The notes: generated by a model from the letters alone, not told the origin. A stretch of 64,000 nucleotides of DNA from Luteibaculum sp964627445 (GCA_964627445.1 CAZVJF010000002.1:310001-374000), one strand, 5' to 3'; positions 1 to 8,347 are shown, counted from the stretch's first letter. Translations and numbers: made by a program.

Positions 1-1748
1 CAGTGAAAAGCCTTAGGGTGGAAAGCGAGGGCATATCCATCCAAACAGAAAATACTTTGCCTTTTGATGTGCTGCTGGAAATTACAGTGGGTGGAATTGA
101 AGATTGTGTGGGCAACGGCTTGGCCGTAACGGAGTTTACGCTGCTGCGGGCCAGAACGCCCCAGCCGGGCGACTTGCGCATTACCGAGATTATGTCCGAT
201 CCCAGTCCGGTAGTGGGTTTGCCCGAGGTAGAGTATGTTGAGTTGTACAACACGCGCGACTATACCCTGGAGTTAAACGGAATTTCTTTCTTGGGAAAAA
301 GGCTGGATGCCGCGTATCGCTTGCCGGCCAAAAGTTACCTGGTAATAACTTCGGAAGAAGGAGCTGCATTGTATGAAAACGTAGTAGAAAATGTATTGGG
401 AGTAGCTGGATTGGGCAACTTTTTCTTAGCCAACTCGGGAACTACAATACGGGTAGAAAATGCGGCAGGACAGGAAATAATAGCCCAATCGTATCTTCCC
501 GCCTGGCACGATTTGAGCTTCGCATCCGAAGGCGGCTACAGCTTGGAATTGCGCGATCTCGATTTGGCCTGCACCCAAAACGCTTTTGCCTGGGCCAGCT
601 CCCGATCCGATTTGGGCGGTACTCCGGGAAGCGCCAATGAAACGACTTCCTACCAAGTGCCAGAGCAGCTTGCTTTGGTTGCGACTCGGCTTAAGGCGCC
701 CACACTAGCATTGGAGTTTAACCAACCTATATCGGTAGATACTGCTGCTGTGAATTTTTCTGGCTTTAACACCAGTCCCATTTTGACAAGCACCTCCGAT
801 ACCCAACTCCGGTTTCAATTGCAAGAAAACCTGGTTGCAGGAACTAGCTACGCGGTATCTGTGAATTTGCAGCGCTGCGGCATGCTTGGAGATACCACCT
901 TTACGGTGCGCTTAACGCAACCTGAAGATCCAGCGGGTCGCCTGGTGTTTAACGAGTTGCTGTACGACCCAGCAGAACCTACAGGGGAATACATAGAGTT
1001 GTATAACCGCAGTGGCCAGAGTGTTTCGATAAATGGACTGCAACTTGCTACCGAAACCAATGGTAGCACTTTTTTGGTGGACAGCTCGGGTTACCTCTTG
1101 GCACCCCAGGGTTATGTGCTTATCAGTCGCGATACTGCCCAACTTACAGCAACCTATCCGCAGTATGATGCAGCGGCATATGTAGCTCAGGCACGCATGC
1201 CATCGCTAAGCAACTCGGGTAGCAATGTGTATTTGTTGGATAGAGCAGGTGCGGTGTTGGATTTCCTGGCATACGATCCATCCTGGCATTTTGGAGAGCT
1301 CATCAATACCCAAGGTGTGGCGTTGGAGCGTATCAATCCGAATGCGGGCAGTAACGTGGCGGGCAACTGGACCTCTGCCTCCACAGCATCCAACTACGGC
1401 ACACCGGGTCGCAAAAACTCGCAGTTTTCAGTGGCAGAAATGGGTGAAGTACTGCGCGTAAATCCTCCCTTTATTACGCCCAACAACGATGGTTTCGATG
1501 ACGTGTGTAGTGTAGCCTTATCAGGGCTAGACACAGAAGCAACCGTAGAAGTGGAAATTTATAATCGCAACGGTCACTTGGTGGCTGTTTTGGCCCACCG
1601 CCAATTGGCACAACCCGAGATGGAGTTTACCTGGAACGGGGAGGATAGCAATGGCTTTCGTGTGCCACGCGGAATTTACCTCATCGTGGCTACGTTGGAA
1701 AATAAGGGCAAAAAAACCGTGCAGAAAGCCGTAATAACGGTAGGTTAG
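1..1748 (+). CDS. Lamin-tail-domain surface/secreted protein, 5' end outside window
   Basis: The reading frame is open from the left edge, so the N-terminus and any signal peptide are missing; the GTG at position 3 is probably internal. The visible 581 residues hold two lamin-tail-domain (LTD) modules, with core motifs EVEYVELYN (around residues 75-83) and GEYIELYNRSG (around 328-338). An Ig-like stretch lies between them. The C-terminal ~90 residues begin near NPPFITPNNDGFDD and contain WNGEDSNGFRVPRGIYLI, which matches the FlgD-like/gliding-motility-type C-terminal module of secreted Bacteroidota proteins. I infer a T9SS-exported cell-surface protein. LTD modules occur in extracellular nucleases and adhesins, but no nuclease domain is visible here. 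msrB follows 36 bp downstream on the same strand. Confidence 0.75.
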   Translation, partial: VKSLRVESEGISIQTENTLPFDVLLEITVGGIEDCVGNGLAVTEFTLLRARTPQPGDLRITEIMSDPSPVVGLPEVEYVELYNTRDYTLELNGISFLGKRLDAAYRLPAKSYLVITSEEGAALYENVVENVLGVAGLGNFFLANSGTTIRVENAAGQEIIAQSYLPAWHDLSFASEGGYSLELRDLDLACTQNAFAWASSRSDLGGTPGSANETTSYQVPEQLALVATRLKAPTLALEFNQPISVDTAAVNFSGFNTSPILTSTSDTQLRFQLQENLVAGTSYAVSVNLQRCGMLGDTTFTVRLTQPEDPAGRLVFNELLYDPAEPTGEYIELYNRSGQSVSINGLQLATETNGSTFLVDSSGYLLAPQGYVLISRDTAQLTATYPQYDAAAYVAQARMPSLSNSGSNVYLLDRAGAVLDFLAYDPSWHFGELINTQGVALERINPNAGSNVAGNWTSASTASNYGTPGRKNSQFSVAEMGEVLRVNPPFITPNNDGFDDVCSVALSGLDTEATVEVEIYNRNGHLVAVLAHRQLAQPEMEFTWNGEDSNGFRVPRGIYLIVATLENKGKKTVQKAVITVG

Positions 1749-1784
1749 ACCCGAACTAAACCAGCACCAAAGAGTTTTAGAGAT

Positions 1785-2228
1785 ATGAAGTGGAAGGATG
1801 TATTAACTTACGCAAAGCAGGGAGTGCCCGCACCCGAGAAGCGAGTAGAGAAAACGGAGGCCGAATGGAAAGCGCTTTTAACGCCAGAGCAATTTCGCGT
1901 AACCCGCCAGGCAGGAACAGAACGCGCTTTTACGGGTGAGCATTGCGAAAGCCATGCCGAGGGAACCTACGCATGCGTATGCTGCAAAACCCCGTTGTTC
2001 ACATCGGAAATTAAGTTTGAGTCGCACTCCGGTTGGCCTAGTTTTACGAAGCCTATAAAGGAGAATGCCATCAAGTACCACGAGGATTTTAGCTTCGGCA
2101 TGCACCGTGTAGAAACGGTGTGCAACACCTGCGATGCCCATCTGGGTCACGTGTTTCCGGATGGCCCACCTCCAACAGGACTGCGATTTTGTATTAATTC
2201 TGCAGCTTTGGATTTGGTGGGGAAGTAG
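1785..2228 (+). CDS. msrB: Peptide-methionine (R)-S-oxide reductase MsrB
   Basis: 147 aa, the usual length for a stand-alone MsrB, which reduces methionine-R-sulfoxide in damaged proteins using thioredoxin. The structural zinc site is complete: CVCC at residues 64-67 and CNTC at 113-116. The catalytic cysteine is C136 in LRFCINSAAL, preceded by the family motif HLGHVFPDGP (119-128). C54 in the GEHCESH loop is at a plausible position for the resolving cysteine. There is no signal peptide, so it should be cytoplasmic. The ATG start follows the upstream gene by 36 bp. It converges with the ClC gene on the other strand, with only 38 bp between the two stop codons. Confidence 0.95.
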   Translation: MKWKDVLTYAKQGVPAPEKRVEKTEAEWKALLTPEQFRVTRQAGTERAFTGEHCESHAEGTYACVCCKTPLFTSEIKFESHSGWPSFTKPIKENAIKYHEDFSFGMHRVETVCNTCDAHLGHVFPDGPPPTGLRFCINSAALDLVGK

Positions 2229-2266
2229 CTTCTTATTTCATTTAAGCGACAGCGCTATTTATTAAT

Positions 2267-4054
2267 TTACTCATCGCTAATGCTCACCAATATCTTGCGA
2301 TACGCAGAGAACAACTTGGTTTTAGAGACAAAACCTTGGAACACGCTGCCCTTAACCACGGGTAAAATCCAAACTCCCGTTTTATCAAACTTCTCCATCA
2401 CCTGCTCCATAGAGTCTGTAGCCTGAATCATGGTGGGCGGAGAGGTCATTACATCGTAGACCTTAGTGTTCGCGTGTTTTTCTTCATCAAAAAGTACCTC
2501 GCGGATGTCGTCCAACAACACCACTCCCAAGAATTTGCCCTGCTCATCTACTACTGGGAAAATATTGCGCTTAGAGCGAGTTACAATCTCCTTTACCAGT
2601 TTGCCAAAAGTCCAGTCGGGTAGCAGCTCTTGGAAGTTGGTTTCCAGGTAATTGCCCACGGCCATTCTACGCAGTACGTTTTGGTCTTTGTGTCGGGTAA
2701 GCAAATCACCGCTTTGGGCCAGCTCATCGGTGTAAATCGTGTAGCGCTTGTACAATCTGCTGGTGGTATAGCTAATAGCCACGGTTATCATTAGGGGGAC
2801 AAACAGCTCGTATCCCCCCGTAATTTCTGCAATAAGGAACATGGCCATGAGAGGCGAGTGCAGCACCCCGGCAATTAATCCTGCCATCCCCACCAGTGTA
2901 AAATTGGCTATCGGTAGCTCTTGTATCCCCAGGGTGGATACGATTTTAGCAAAACTAAAACCGATGGCTGCTCCAATGAAGAGCGAAGGAGCAAATACAC
3001 CCCCAATACCACCTCCTTCAAAGGTAAACGAAGTGGCGAACACCTTAAGGAAGCCCAAGGCCAGGACAAAGAGGATGACCACATAAATATTATCTCGAAA
3101 GGCATAAAACAGGGAGCCGTTTAGGAGGTCTTCGGTGTGGTCGGAAATGAGGGCGTTAATGGTTTCATAACCTTCTCCGTAGAGCGGTGGCAGTAAAAAG
3201 ATCATGACCCCGAGCGAAAGTCCTCCCACTACAGCTCTGGAATAGCGGTTTTTAAATTTTCTTACAAAGCGCTCTACACCAAAATACACATTGTTGAAGT
3301 ACAGCGAGAAAAGCCCGGTAAGAATTCCAAAAACGATAAAGTATGGTAGCTGGATAAAGTCGAAATGGTAGGCGAGGTCTACTGGAAACAAAATTTGCTC
3401 ACCAATAAAATAGCGGGCAGTTATGACAGCCGAAACGCTAGACAGTAGCAGCGGAATGAGCGAGTACATGGTGAGGTCGAACATAAAAACCTCCAATATG
3501 AAAATGATAGCTGCTACAGGCGCCTGGAAGATAGCAGCCATGGAAGATGCCGCAGCACAACCGATAAGCAAGGTCTTAACCTTGTAGTTCATCCGAAACC
3601 ACTGCCCAATGTTAGAACCTACTGCTGCACCCGTTGCTACGGTGGGGCCCTCCAAACCAGTACTTCCACCAAAACCTACGGTAATAGCCGAGGTGATGAT
3701 GGAGTAAAACATCCTACCGCGTTTTATAATGGATTTTTTACGCGCAATGGCGTACAGGGTATTAGGAATACCATGGCCTATAGGCTCCTTGATAAAGTGG
3801 TGAACGATGGCCACGGTTAGCAGCAAACCCACCAATGGGAATGCGAAGTACAGGTAGTTGTGGTAGTCTGGAAAGATCAGGTTGTCTACCGAAGACTGGA
3901 TAAAGTGCACCGAGTTTTTGATGACCACCGCGGCCAACCCCGATGCAACACCCACCATTACTGCCAAAATAAGCACAAAGCGCTTTTGGTCGACATTTTT
4001 GAGTCGCCAGAGCAAAAAGCTCTTAAACACCGATTGTACAAAACGAATGGCCAT
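2267..4054 (-). CDS. ClC-family chloride channel/transporter with C-terminal CBS pair
   Basis: About 595 aa from the chosen ATG: a ClC membrane domain followed by two cytoplasmic CBS domains in the last ~130 residues. Numbering from the longest possible start (4165), the anion-pathway motifs are GHGIP (130-134), GLEGP (170-174, with the gating glutamate E172) and GGVFAP in the later half. A tyrosine in YTIYTDEL fits the central tyrosine. The proton glutamate of E. coli ClC (E203) aligns with valine (FILEV, V226), as in vertebrate ClC channels, so coupling may be lost. I chose the ATG at 4054 (MAIRFVQ) because a perfect TAnnTTTG element at 4125-4132 lies inside the longer frame, and residues 1-37 of that frame look non-coding. 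It is transcribed alone, towards msrB. Confidence 0.9.
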   Translation of the reverse strand: MAIRFVQSVFKSFLLWRLKNVDQKRFVLILAVMVGVASGLAAVVIKNSVHFIQSSVDNLIFPDYHNYLYFAFPLVGLLLTVAIVHHFIKEPIGHGIPNTLYAIARKKSIIKRGRMFYSIITSAITVGFGGSTGLEGPTVATGAAVGSNIGQWFRMNYKVKTLLIGCAAASSMAAIFQAPVAAIIFILEVFMFDLTMYSLIPLLLSSVSAVITARYFIGEQILFPVDLAYHFDFIQLPYFIVFGILTGLFSLYFNNVYFGVERFVRKFKNRYSRAVVGGLSLGVMIFLLPPLYGEGYETINALISDHTEDLLNGSLFYAFRDNIYVVILFVLALGFLKVFATSFTFEGGGIGGVFAPSLFIGAAIGFSFAKIVSTLGIQELPIANFTLVGMAGLIAGVLHSPLMAMFLIAEITGGYELFVPLMITVAISYTTSRLYKRYTIYTDELAQSGDLLTRHKDQNVLRRMAVGNYLETNFQELLPDWTFGKLVKEIVTRSKRNIFPVVDEQGKFLGVVLLDDIREVLFDEEKHANTKVYDVMTSPPTMIQATDSMEQVMEKFDKTGVWILPVVKGSVFQGFVSKTKLFSAYRKILVSISDE

Positions 4055-4124
4055 ACTCCTTTTCCCGTGTGCTTGCCCCTGCAAGTCTATCCCCAGGTTT
4101 AGATCTAGGGGGTTTTTGGGGATG

Positions 4125-4132
4125 CAAAGGTA
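4125..4132 (-). promoter_or_regulatory. Putative -7 element (TAnnTTTG) of the ClC gene
   Basis: The minus strand reads TACCTTTG, matching the Bacteroidota sigma-A -7 consensus. No clear TTG -33 element is seen at the usual distance. It lies 71 bp upstream of the ATG at 4054 and inside the longest frame, so it argues for the shorter start. Confidence 0.5.
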
Positions 4133-4250
4133 TTTTAAAGTGCGTAAAAGGATAGAATAACCCACTTAGATTCTGTTATTCAGATCATATTGGGAGATGA
4201 GTCGCTTCATAGGAGTATTTGAAACAAGGGGAATTTTAACGCACCTGAAT

Positions 4251-4460
4251 CATCCCCCTAAGTCCCTACTTCGACAAGCTCAGCACAGCGCCTTTTAAGG
4301 GGAATACGGCCTCCCATGGCTTTTTGAATACGATTCTAACCCGGTTTCACTACTAACTGTTGTGGCCACAAGGCTAAAACCTTAGGAGCAACGCATCTCC
4401 CCCTCTGGGAGGGGGATAAAAGGGGGAGGAACTCCTAGGTTTTTTCAATACCTTAAAAGG
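4251..4460. repeat. Intergenic repeat, copy 1
   Basis: First of four related units in 4251-5462. A unit runs from CATCCCCCTA through a C-rich/G-rich hairpin (ending CCTTTTAAGGGGA), a variable AT-richer middle, the conserved block ACAAGGCTAAAACCTTAGGA, then a CCCCCTCTGGGAGGGGG hairpin, AGGGGGAGGAA and a tail like TTTTCAATnCTTAAAAG. This copy carries the 24-bp nested insert at 4267-4290. It directly abuts the DUF559 gene. Confidence 0.85.
4267..4290. repeat. 24-bp nested insert within repeat copy 1
   Basis: Contains CTTCGACAAGCTCAGCAC. Comparison with copy 2 defines its ends exactly. The same 24 bp recurs at 5077-5100 and 5289-5312. From memory, this core is a motif often seen between genes in many bacterial genomes; that was not checked here. 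Confidence 0.75.
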
Positions 4461-4865
4461 GTGGAAAAACCCAGCAAATCCAATAATTGGTTCTATAATG
4501 CCGAGCTAAAAGACAAAGCGCGGTTTCTGAGAAACAACGGCACAAAAGCGGAAGCTTGTTTGTGGAAATTGGTGCTCCGAAATCGTGCTACGGGCTTTCC
4601 TTTTCTTAGGCAGAGACCAGTGGGTCCATACATTCTAGATTTCTTCTGTAAAGAGTTAATGCTCGCCATTGAACTGGATGGGATATCCCACCAGTTTAGT
4701 GTAGTACAGATGAAGGATGTTGATAGGCAAAGAGCTTTGGAAGCTCTTGGAGTTCAAGTACTTCGATTTTCGGATAGTGAGGTTTTAAATCACATTCACC
4801 ATGTGCAACGAGCGATATATGTAGCTATTGAACAACGTGTAGCAGGGTTAAAAGGACATTGGTAG
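4461..4865 (+). CDS. DUF559 (Vsr-like) endonuclease-domain protein
   Basis: 134 aa with a GTG start directly after repeat copy 1. The sequence fits DUF559, a PD-(D/E)XK-fold family related to very-short-patch-repair endonucleases. Visible features are an N-terminal LRNNGTKAEACLWKLVLRN helix region, then RQRPVGPYILDFFC (D as first acidic residue), LAIELDGISH (E and D of the core) and QVLRFSDSEVLN near the C-terminus. Stand-alone DUF559 proteins are common in Bacteroidota but have no well-established role. Here the gene sits exactly at the junction between two repeat units, so the gene and repeats may belong to one element. There is no partner methyltransferase, transposase or toxin gene. Nuclease activity is inferred from family membership only. 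Confidence 0.85.
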   Translation: MEKPSKSNNWFYNAELKDKARFLRNNGTKAEACLWKLVLRNRATGFPFLRQRPVGPYILDFFCKELMLAIELDGISHQFSVVQMKDVDRQRALEALGVQVLRFSDSEVLNHIHHVQRAIYVAIEQRVAGLKGHW

Positions 4866-4871
4866 AATTTT

Positions 4872-5060
4872 CATCCCCCTGTTTCCCCCTTTGTAAGGGG
4901 GATACGGCTTCTCCTAGCTTTTATACTCTGAATATTAGCTTGTTAGCAACAAGCTGTTAAAGCCACAAGGTAAATACCATAAGGGCAGCGCATTTCCCCC
5001 TCCCGGAGGGGGATAAAAGGGGGAGGAATTATTCGATGGCCTTTTCAATCTTAAAAGAAG
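4872..5060. repeat. Intergenic repeat, copy 2 (lacks the 24-bp nested insert)
   Basis: About 189 bp. It matches the other units end to end but reads straight through from CTGTTTCCC to CCTTTGTAAGG, where the other copies have 24 extra bases. It therefore keeps an intact CCCCCTTTGTAAGGGGG hairpin and looks like the empty-site form of the unit. The middle section is more diverged than in copies 3 and 4. Confidence 0.85.
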
Positions 5061-5272
5061 CATTCCCCTAAGTCCCTACTTCGACAAGCTCAGCACATCG
5101 CCTTTTAAGGGGAATACGGCCTCCCATAGCTGTATTGCTTTGAATCTTAACGGGCTTAGCTGCTTACTGTCACAGCCACAAGGCTAAAACCTTAGGAGCA
5201 ACGCATTTCCCCCTCTGGGAGGGGGATAAAGGGGGAGGAATTATTCGATTCCTTTTTCAATCTTAAAAGAAG
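5061..5272. repeat. Intergenic repeat, copy 3
   Basis: A 212-bp unit very similar to copy 4, including the middle section with CTTAACGGGCTTAG. It carries the nested 24-bp insert at 5077-5100, with one base different near its end (CACATCG instead of CACAGCG). Confidence 0.85.
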
Positions 5273-5462
5273 CATCGCCCTGTTTCCCTACTTCGACAAG
5301 CTCAGCACAGCGCCTTTGTAAGGGGGATAAGGTTTCCCATAGCTAAATTGCTTTAAATCTTAACGGGCTTAGCCGCTTACTGTCACAGCCACAAGGCTAA
5401 AACCTTAGGAGCAACGCATCTCCCCCTCTGGGAGGGGGATAAAAGGGGGAGGAAATTATTCC
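5273..5462. repeat. Intergenic repeat, copy 4
   Basis: Fourth unit, truncated in its tail and ending ~25 bp downstream of the aspS stop codon. It carries the nested insert at 5289-5312. The G/C-rich hairpins lie just past the aspS stop and could also act in transcription termination, though no clear U-tract is present. Confidence 0.8.
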
Positions 5463-5486
5463 TTACTATCTACCGCCCCTCAGATT

Positions 5487-7259
5487 TTACTCACCTGCAG
5501 GCTGAGCAGGTTCTTTGGCAACCATTTCCAGAAACAATTCCTTCAACTGGGTTTCATCGATGCGGTCGGGGGCGTCTATCATCACATCTCGGCCGGCATT
5601 GTTTTTAGGGAAGGCGATAAAATCGCGGATGTTGTCATATCCACCCATAAGGGCACACAGGCGATCGAAGCCCAGCGCAATACCACCGTGTGGCGGTGCA
5701 CCGTACTCAAAGGCTCCCATTAAAAAGCCAAACTGCTGCTGCGCTTCCTCCTTACTAAATCCGAGTAAGTCGAACATCTTCGACTGCAACTCGCGGTTGT
5801 GAATACGGATGGATCCCCCACCGATTTCCACACCATTGATGACCATATCGTACGCGTTGGCGCGAATATCGCCAGGTGCAGTTTCCATTTTGCCTTCATC
5901 TTCTGCTTTGGGCGAAGTAAAGGGGTGGTGCATGGCATGGTAGCGTTGGCTTTCTTCGTCCCACTCTAGCAAGGGGAAATCGGTAACCCAAAGCGGTACA
6001 AAGTGCGTTTTATCGCGCAGGCCTTGCTCGCTGGCCACGTGCAATCGGAGTTCGTTCATTTGTTTTTGGGTGGATGTACGATCGCCCGAGAGCACAAACA
6101 AGGCATCGCCCGGTTTGGCACCCGCAGCATCCAACCAGGCTTTTAAATCCTCGGCACTGTAAAACTTGTCTACCGAAGATTTGATGCTTTCGTCATCGTT
6201 GTACTTCACGTACACCATGCCCTTGGCACCTACCTGGGGACGCTTTACAAAGTTGGTAAAGGCATCTAGTTGTTTTCTAGTGTAGGCAGCGCCTTCAGTT
6301 ACGCATATGCCAATAACGGCCTCCGCCTCATCAAAGATCTTAAAGCCTTTGTTTTGGGCGTATTCGTTGAGGTAGGTAAACTCCATACCAAAGCGCAGGT
6401 CGGGCTTATCGGAGCCGTATTTTTCCATGGCCGTTGCATAGTCCATGCGCTTAAATTCGGGGAGATTTACCTGTAGCACCTCGCTAAAGAGGTGGCGTAC
6501 CATACCCTCGAAAATGCGCAGGATATCTTCTTGCTCCACAAAAGCCATTTCGCAGTCTATCTGCGTAAACTCGGGTTGTCTATCGGCACGGAGGTCTTCG
6601 TCTCTAAAGCATTTTACAATTTGGTAATAGCGGTCGTAGCCCGAAACCATGAGCAACTGCTTAAAGGTTTGTGGCGATTGCGGCAAGGCATAAAACTGGT
6701 TGGGATTCATGCGCGAGGGCACCACAAAATCGCGTGCGCCTTCGGGGGTAGATTTTATGAGGTAAGGGGTTTCCACCTCCATAAAATCCAGACTATCCAA
6801 ATACTTACGCGTTTCTAGCGAAATGCGGTGGCGCAGTTGCAAGTTGCGCTGCAGAGGCGCTCTACGCAGGTCTAAATAGCGGTATTTCATGCGGAGGTCT
6901 TCCCCACCATCGGTATCGGTTTCTATGGTAAAGGGAGGCGTTTTGGCTTTGTTGAGCACTTGAATGCCGGTCACTACCACTTCAATTTCGCCTGTAGGAA
7001 TGTTGTTGTTTTTGGATGAGCGTTCACACACTTCGCCTTCTATTTGGATCACATCCTCCCTGCCCAATTTGCGGGCTTGCTCGCAAAGGGCTGCATTGCT
7101 TTCCATGTTAAAGGCCAACTGGGTAATGCCGTAGCGATCGCGAAGGTCTACAAAGGTCATTCCGCCCAGGTCGCGTGAGCGTTGCACCCATCCGGCCAGG
7201 GTTACTTGGTTGTGTTGGTTAGATAGTCTGAGTTCTCCACAGTTGTGCGTGCGATACAT
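5487..7259 (-). CDS. aspS: Aspartate--tRNA ligase
   Basis: 590 aa, full length for a bacterial AspRS, which charges tRNA-Asp. The N-terminal OB-fold anticodon-binding domain contains GWVQRSRDLGGMTFVDLRDR (residues ~24-43). The class II core carries motif 2, FRDEDLRADRQPEFTQID (~217-234), and motif 3, GIALGFDRLCALMGG near the C-terminus. The bacterial GAD insertion domain lies between them. The ATG start is 20 bp downstream of a perfect TAnnTTTG element. It is transcribed alone, and its 3' end runs into the repeat array. Confidence 0.98.
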   Translation of the reverse strand: MYRTHNCGELRLSNQHNQVTLAGWVQRSRDLGGMTFVDLRDRYGITQLAFNMESNAALCEQARKLGREDVIQIEGEVCERSSKNNNIPTGEIEVVVTGIQVLNKAKTPPFTIETDTDGGEDLRMKYRYLDLRRAPLQRNLQLRHRISLETRKYLDSLDFMEVETPYLIKSTPEGARDFVVPSRMNPNQFYALPQSPQTFKQLLMVSGYDRYYQIVKCFRDEDLRADRQPEFTQIDCEMAFVEQEDILRIFEGMVRHLFSEVLQVNLPEFKRMDYATAMEKYGSDKPDLRFGMEFTYLNEYAQNKGFKIFDEAEAVIGICVTEGAAYTRKQLDAFTNFVKRPQVGAKGMVYVKYNDDESIKSSVDKFYSAEDLKAWLDAAGAKPGDALFVLSGDRTSTQKQMNELRLHVASEQGLRDKTHFVPLWVTDFPLLEWDEESQRYHAMHHPFTSPKAEDEGKMETAPGDIRANAYDMVINGVEIGGGSIRIHNRELQSKMFDLLGFSKEEAQQQFGFLMGAFEYGAPPHGGIALGFDRLCALMGGYDNIRDFIAFPKNNAGRDVMIDAPDRIDETQLKELFLEMVAKEPAQPAGE

Positions 7260-7278
7260 GCCAAAGATTTTAAGGGGG

Positions 7279-7286
7279 CAAAGGTA
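7279..7286 (-). promoter_or_regulatory. Putative -7 element of aspS
   Basis: The minus strand reads TACCTTTG, a perfect TAnnTTTG, placed 20 bp before the aspS ATG. No convincing -33 TTG is seen. Confidence 0.5.
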
Positions 7287-7491
7287 ACAAATGGGGTGGA
7301 GGAAATTGGTTTGTCGCTAGCGCTGAAATTGAGCAATGATGTCTTTTGGGTACTGACAGGAGGAAAAGTGCAAATAATATAGCGAAACCCCATTTTTCTA
7401 AATAAACTGCCTAGCGCTTTGTAACAGCGGGTTTGAATCAGAAAGAGATAAGGCGTATCAAGTGAATATCCGCATGACCTATTCAGGCAAA

Positions 7492-7563
7492 ATGAATAAA
7501 TACCGCACTCTTTATATTATCGATGACTTGCTCATGAACGACCCTTTCACTCCACAGCTTTGA
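7492..7563 (+). pseudogene. Possible N-terminal remnant of a response regulator
   Basis: A 23-codon frame starting MNKYRTLYIIDDLLMN and ending at a TGA. The first 12 residues resemble the beta-1 strand and acidic pocket of receiver domains (for example LILVDDD-type starts), but nothing homologous follows. It lies in a 313-bp stretch (7260-7572) that otherwise holds only the aspS promoter. It may be a decayed gene start or chance. Confidence 0.2.
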
Positions 7564-7572
7564 TTGAGACAT

Positions 7573-8076
7573 TCATTGGCTTAGGGGGATGCCGAAACCT
7601 GGAAGCTGTAGAAAGAGACCAACTATGTTTTTGGGGTTCCCCGCTTCATCATAATCGAGGAGCTTTTTCTTAAAAATGCGGTACTTTTTATCACTTAGGT
7701 AGGATAGCAGAGGTTGACCAATATGGGCATCATCATCAAAATCCAAAAAATTTGGGAAGCTACTGTTGGTGTGGTTTTCTGTGTGGATGTACAGCGCGTC
7801 TTCCCGGCTATCATGTTCGTAGATCTCCAACCAAAATTGGTAGGGTTTTCTTAATTCTTTGAGTTGGGTCTGAATCTTACTCGCTAATAAGAAAAGTGCG
7901 TCAAGATGGGCTTTTCTGGCTTGCCAATTGCTGTTTCCTAACCCATCGCTATCAATATGTATATGGTAAAAGTCGAACCAGGACTGCTCATTCTCGTAAT
8001 CAAGAATAGATGGGGGTTTCGGGTTTTTGAGGTTTCTGTAATACCGCTTTAGACCTCTCTTTTTCTTCTTGCGCAT
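7573..8076 (-). CDS. Hypothetical protein
   Basis: About 167 aa from the ATG at 8076; the longer frame would need a TTG at 8103. I do not recognise the family. The N-terminus is very basic (MRKKKKRGLKRYYRNLKNP), followed by an acidic/aromatic body including SWFDFYHIHIDSDGLGN and FPNFLDFDDDAHIG. There is no signal peptide or membrane segment. Composition and size resemble orphan or immunity-type proteins found in accessory blocks of Bacteroidota, but no toxin gene is adjacent. It is followed downstream by a gap before aspS and preceded by an apparent gene fragment. Confidence 0.6.
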   Translation of the reverse strand: MRKKKKRGLKRYYRNLKNPKPPSILDYENEQSWFDFYHIHIDSDGLGNSNWQARKAHLDALFLLASKIQTQLKELRKPYQFWLEIYEHDSREDALYIHTENHTNSSFPNFLDFDDDAHIGQPLLSYLSDKKYRIFKKKLLDYDEAGNPKNIVGLFLQLPGFGIPLSQ

Positions 8077-8169
8077 AGGGTATGATTGTTCACTAAAGCC
8101 CAAACGGCCTGTCTGGTTTGCCAGAAGTTTTGGTTCTCCATAAATCTACAACCTTAGATTTGTATCAGA

Positions 8170-8334
8170 TCACCGCTTTCTAAGAGTTTTACCTTCCAGT
8201 TTCTTGAGCTCAGCTTGAAAATCCTGCCGACTTTTCTGCTGAATTCCCTGCTTGTAGGAATGGATATACTTTTGATATTGGGCATCGCTCTTATCCCGAG
8301 ATGGTGGATCAGGAGCTTCATAGCAGGTAAGACA
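8170..8334 (-). pseudogene. C-terminal gene fragment without a start codon
   Basis: The minus strand is open from just after a TAA (8335-8337) to a TGA at 8170-8172. It encodes about 54 residues including YEAPDPPSRDKSDAQYQKYI and ending KKLEGKTLRKR. The composition is protein-like (charged, helical, few rare residues), but there is no ATG, GTG or TTG in a sensible place. It starts 13 bp after the stop of the neighbouring hypothetical gene. LTC at its start could be the end of a lost lipoprotein signal. I read it as a truncated gene end; a frameshift in a longer gene is the alternative. Confidence 0.35.
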
Positions 8335-8347
8335 TTAGGAGTTTGGT

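Noticed and set aside
2267..4165. Longer ClC start at 4165
   Set aside because: The extra 37 residues look non-coding, and a perfect TAnnTTTG element lies inside them; the ATG at 4054 begins the conserved protein.
4251..5462. CRISPR array
   Set aside because: The units are ~190-212 bp with internal hairpins and no short repeats separated by unique spacers of constant length; no cas genes are near.
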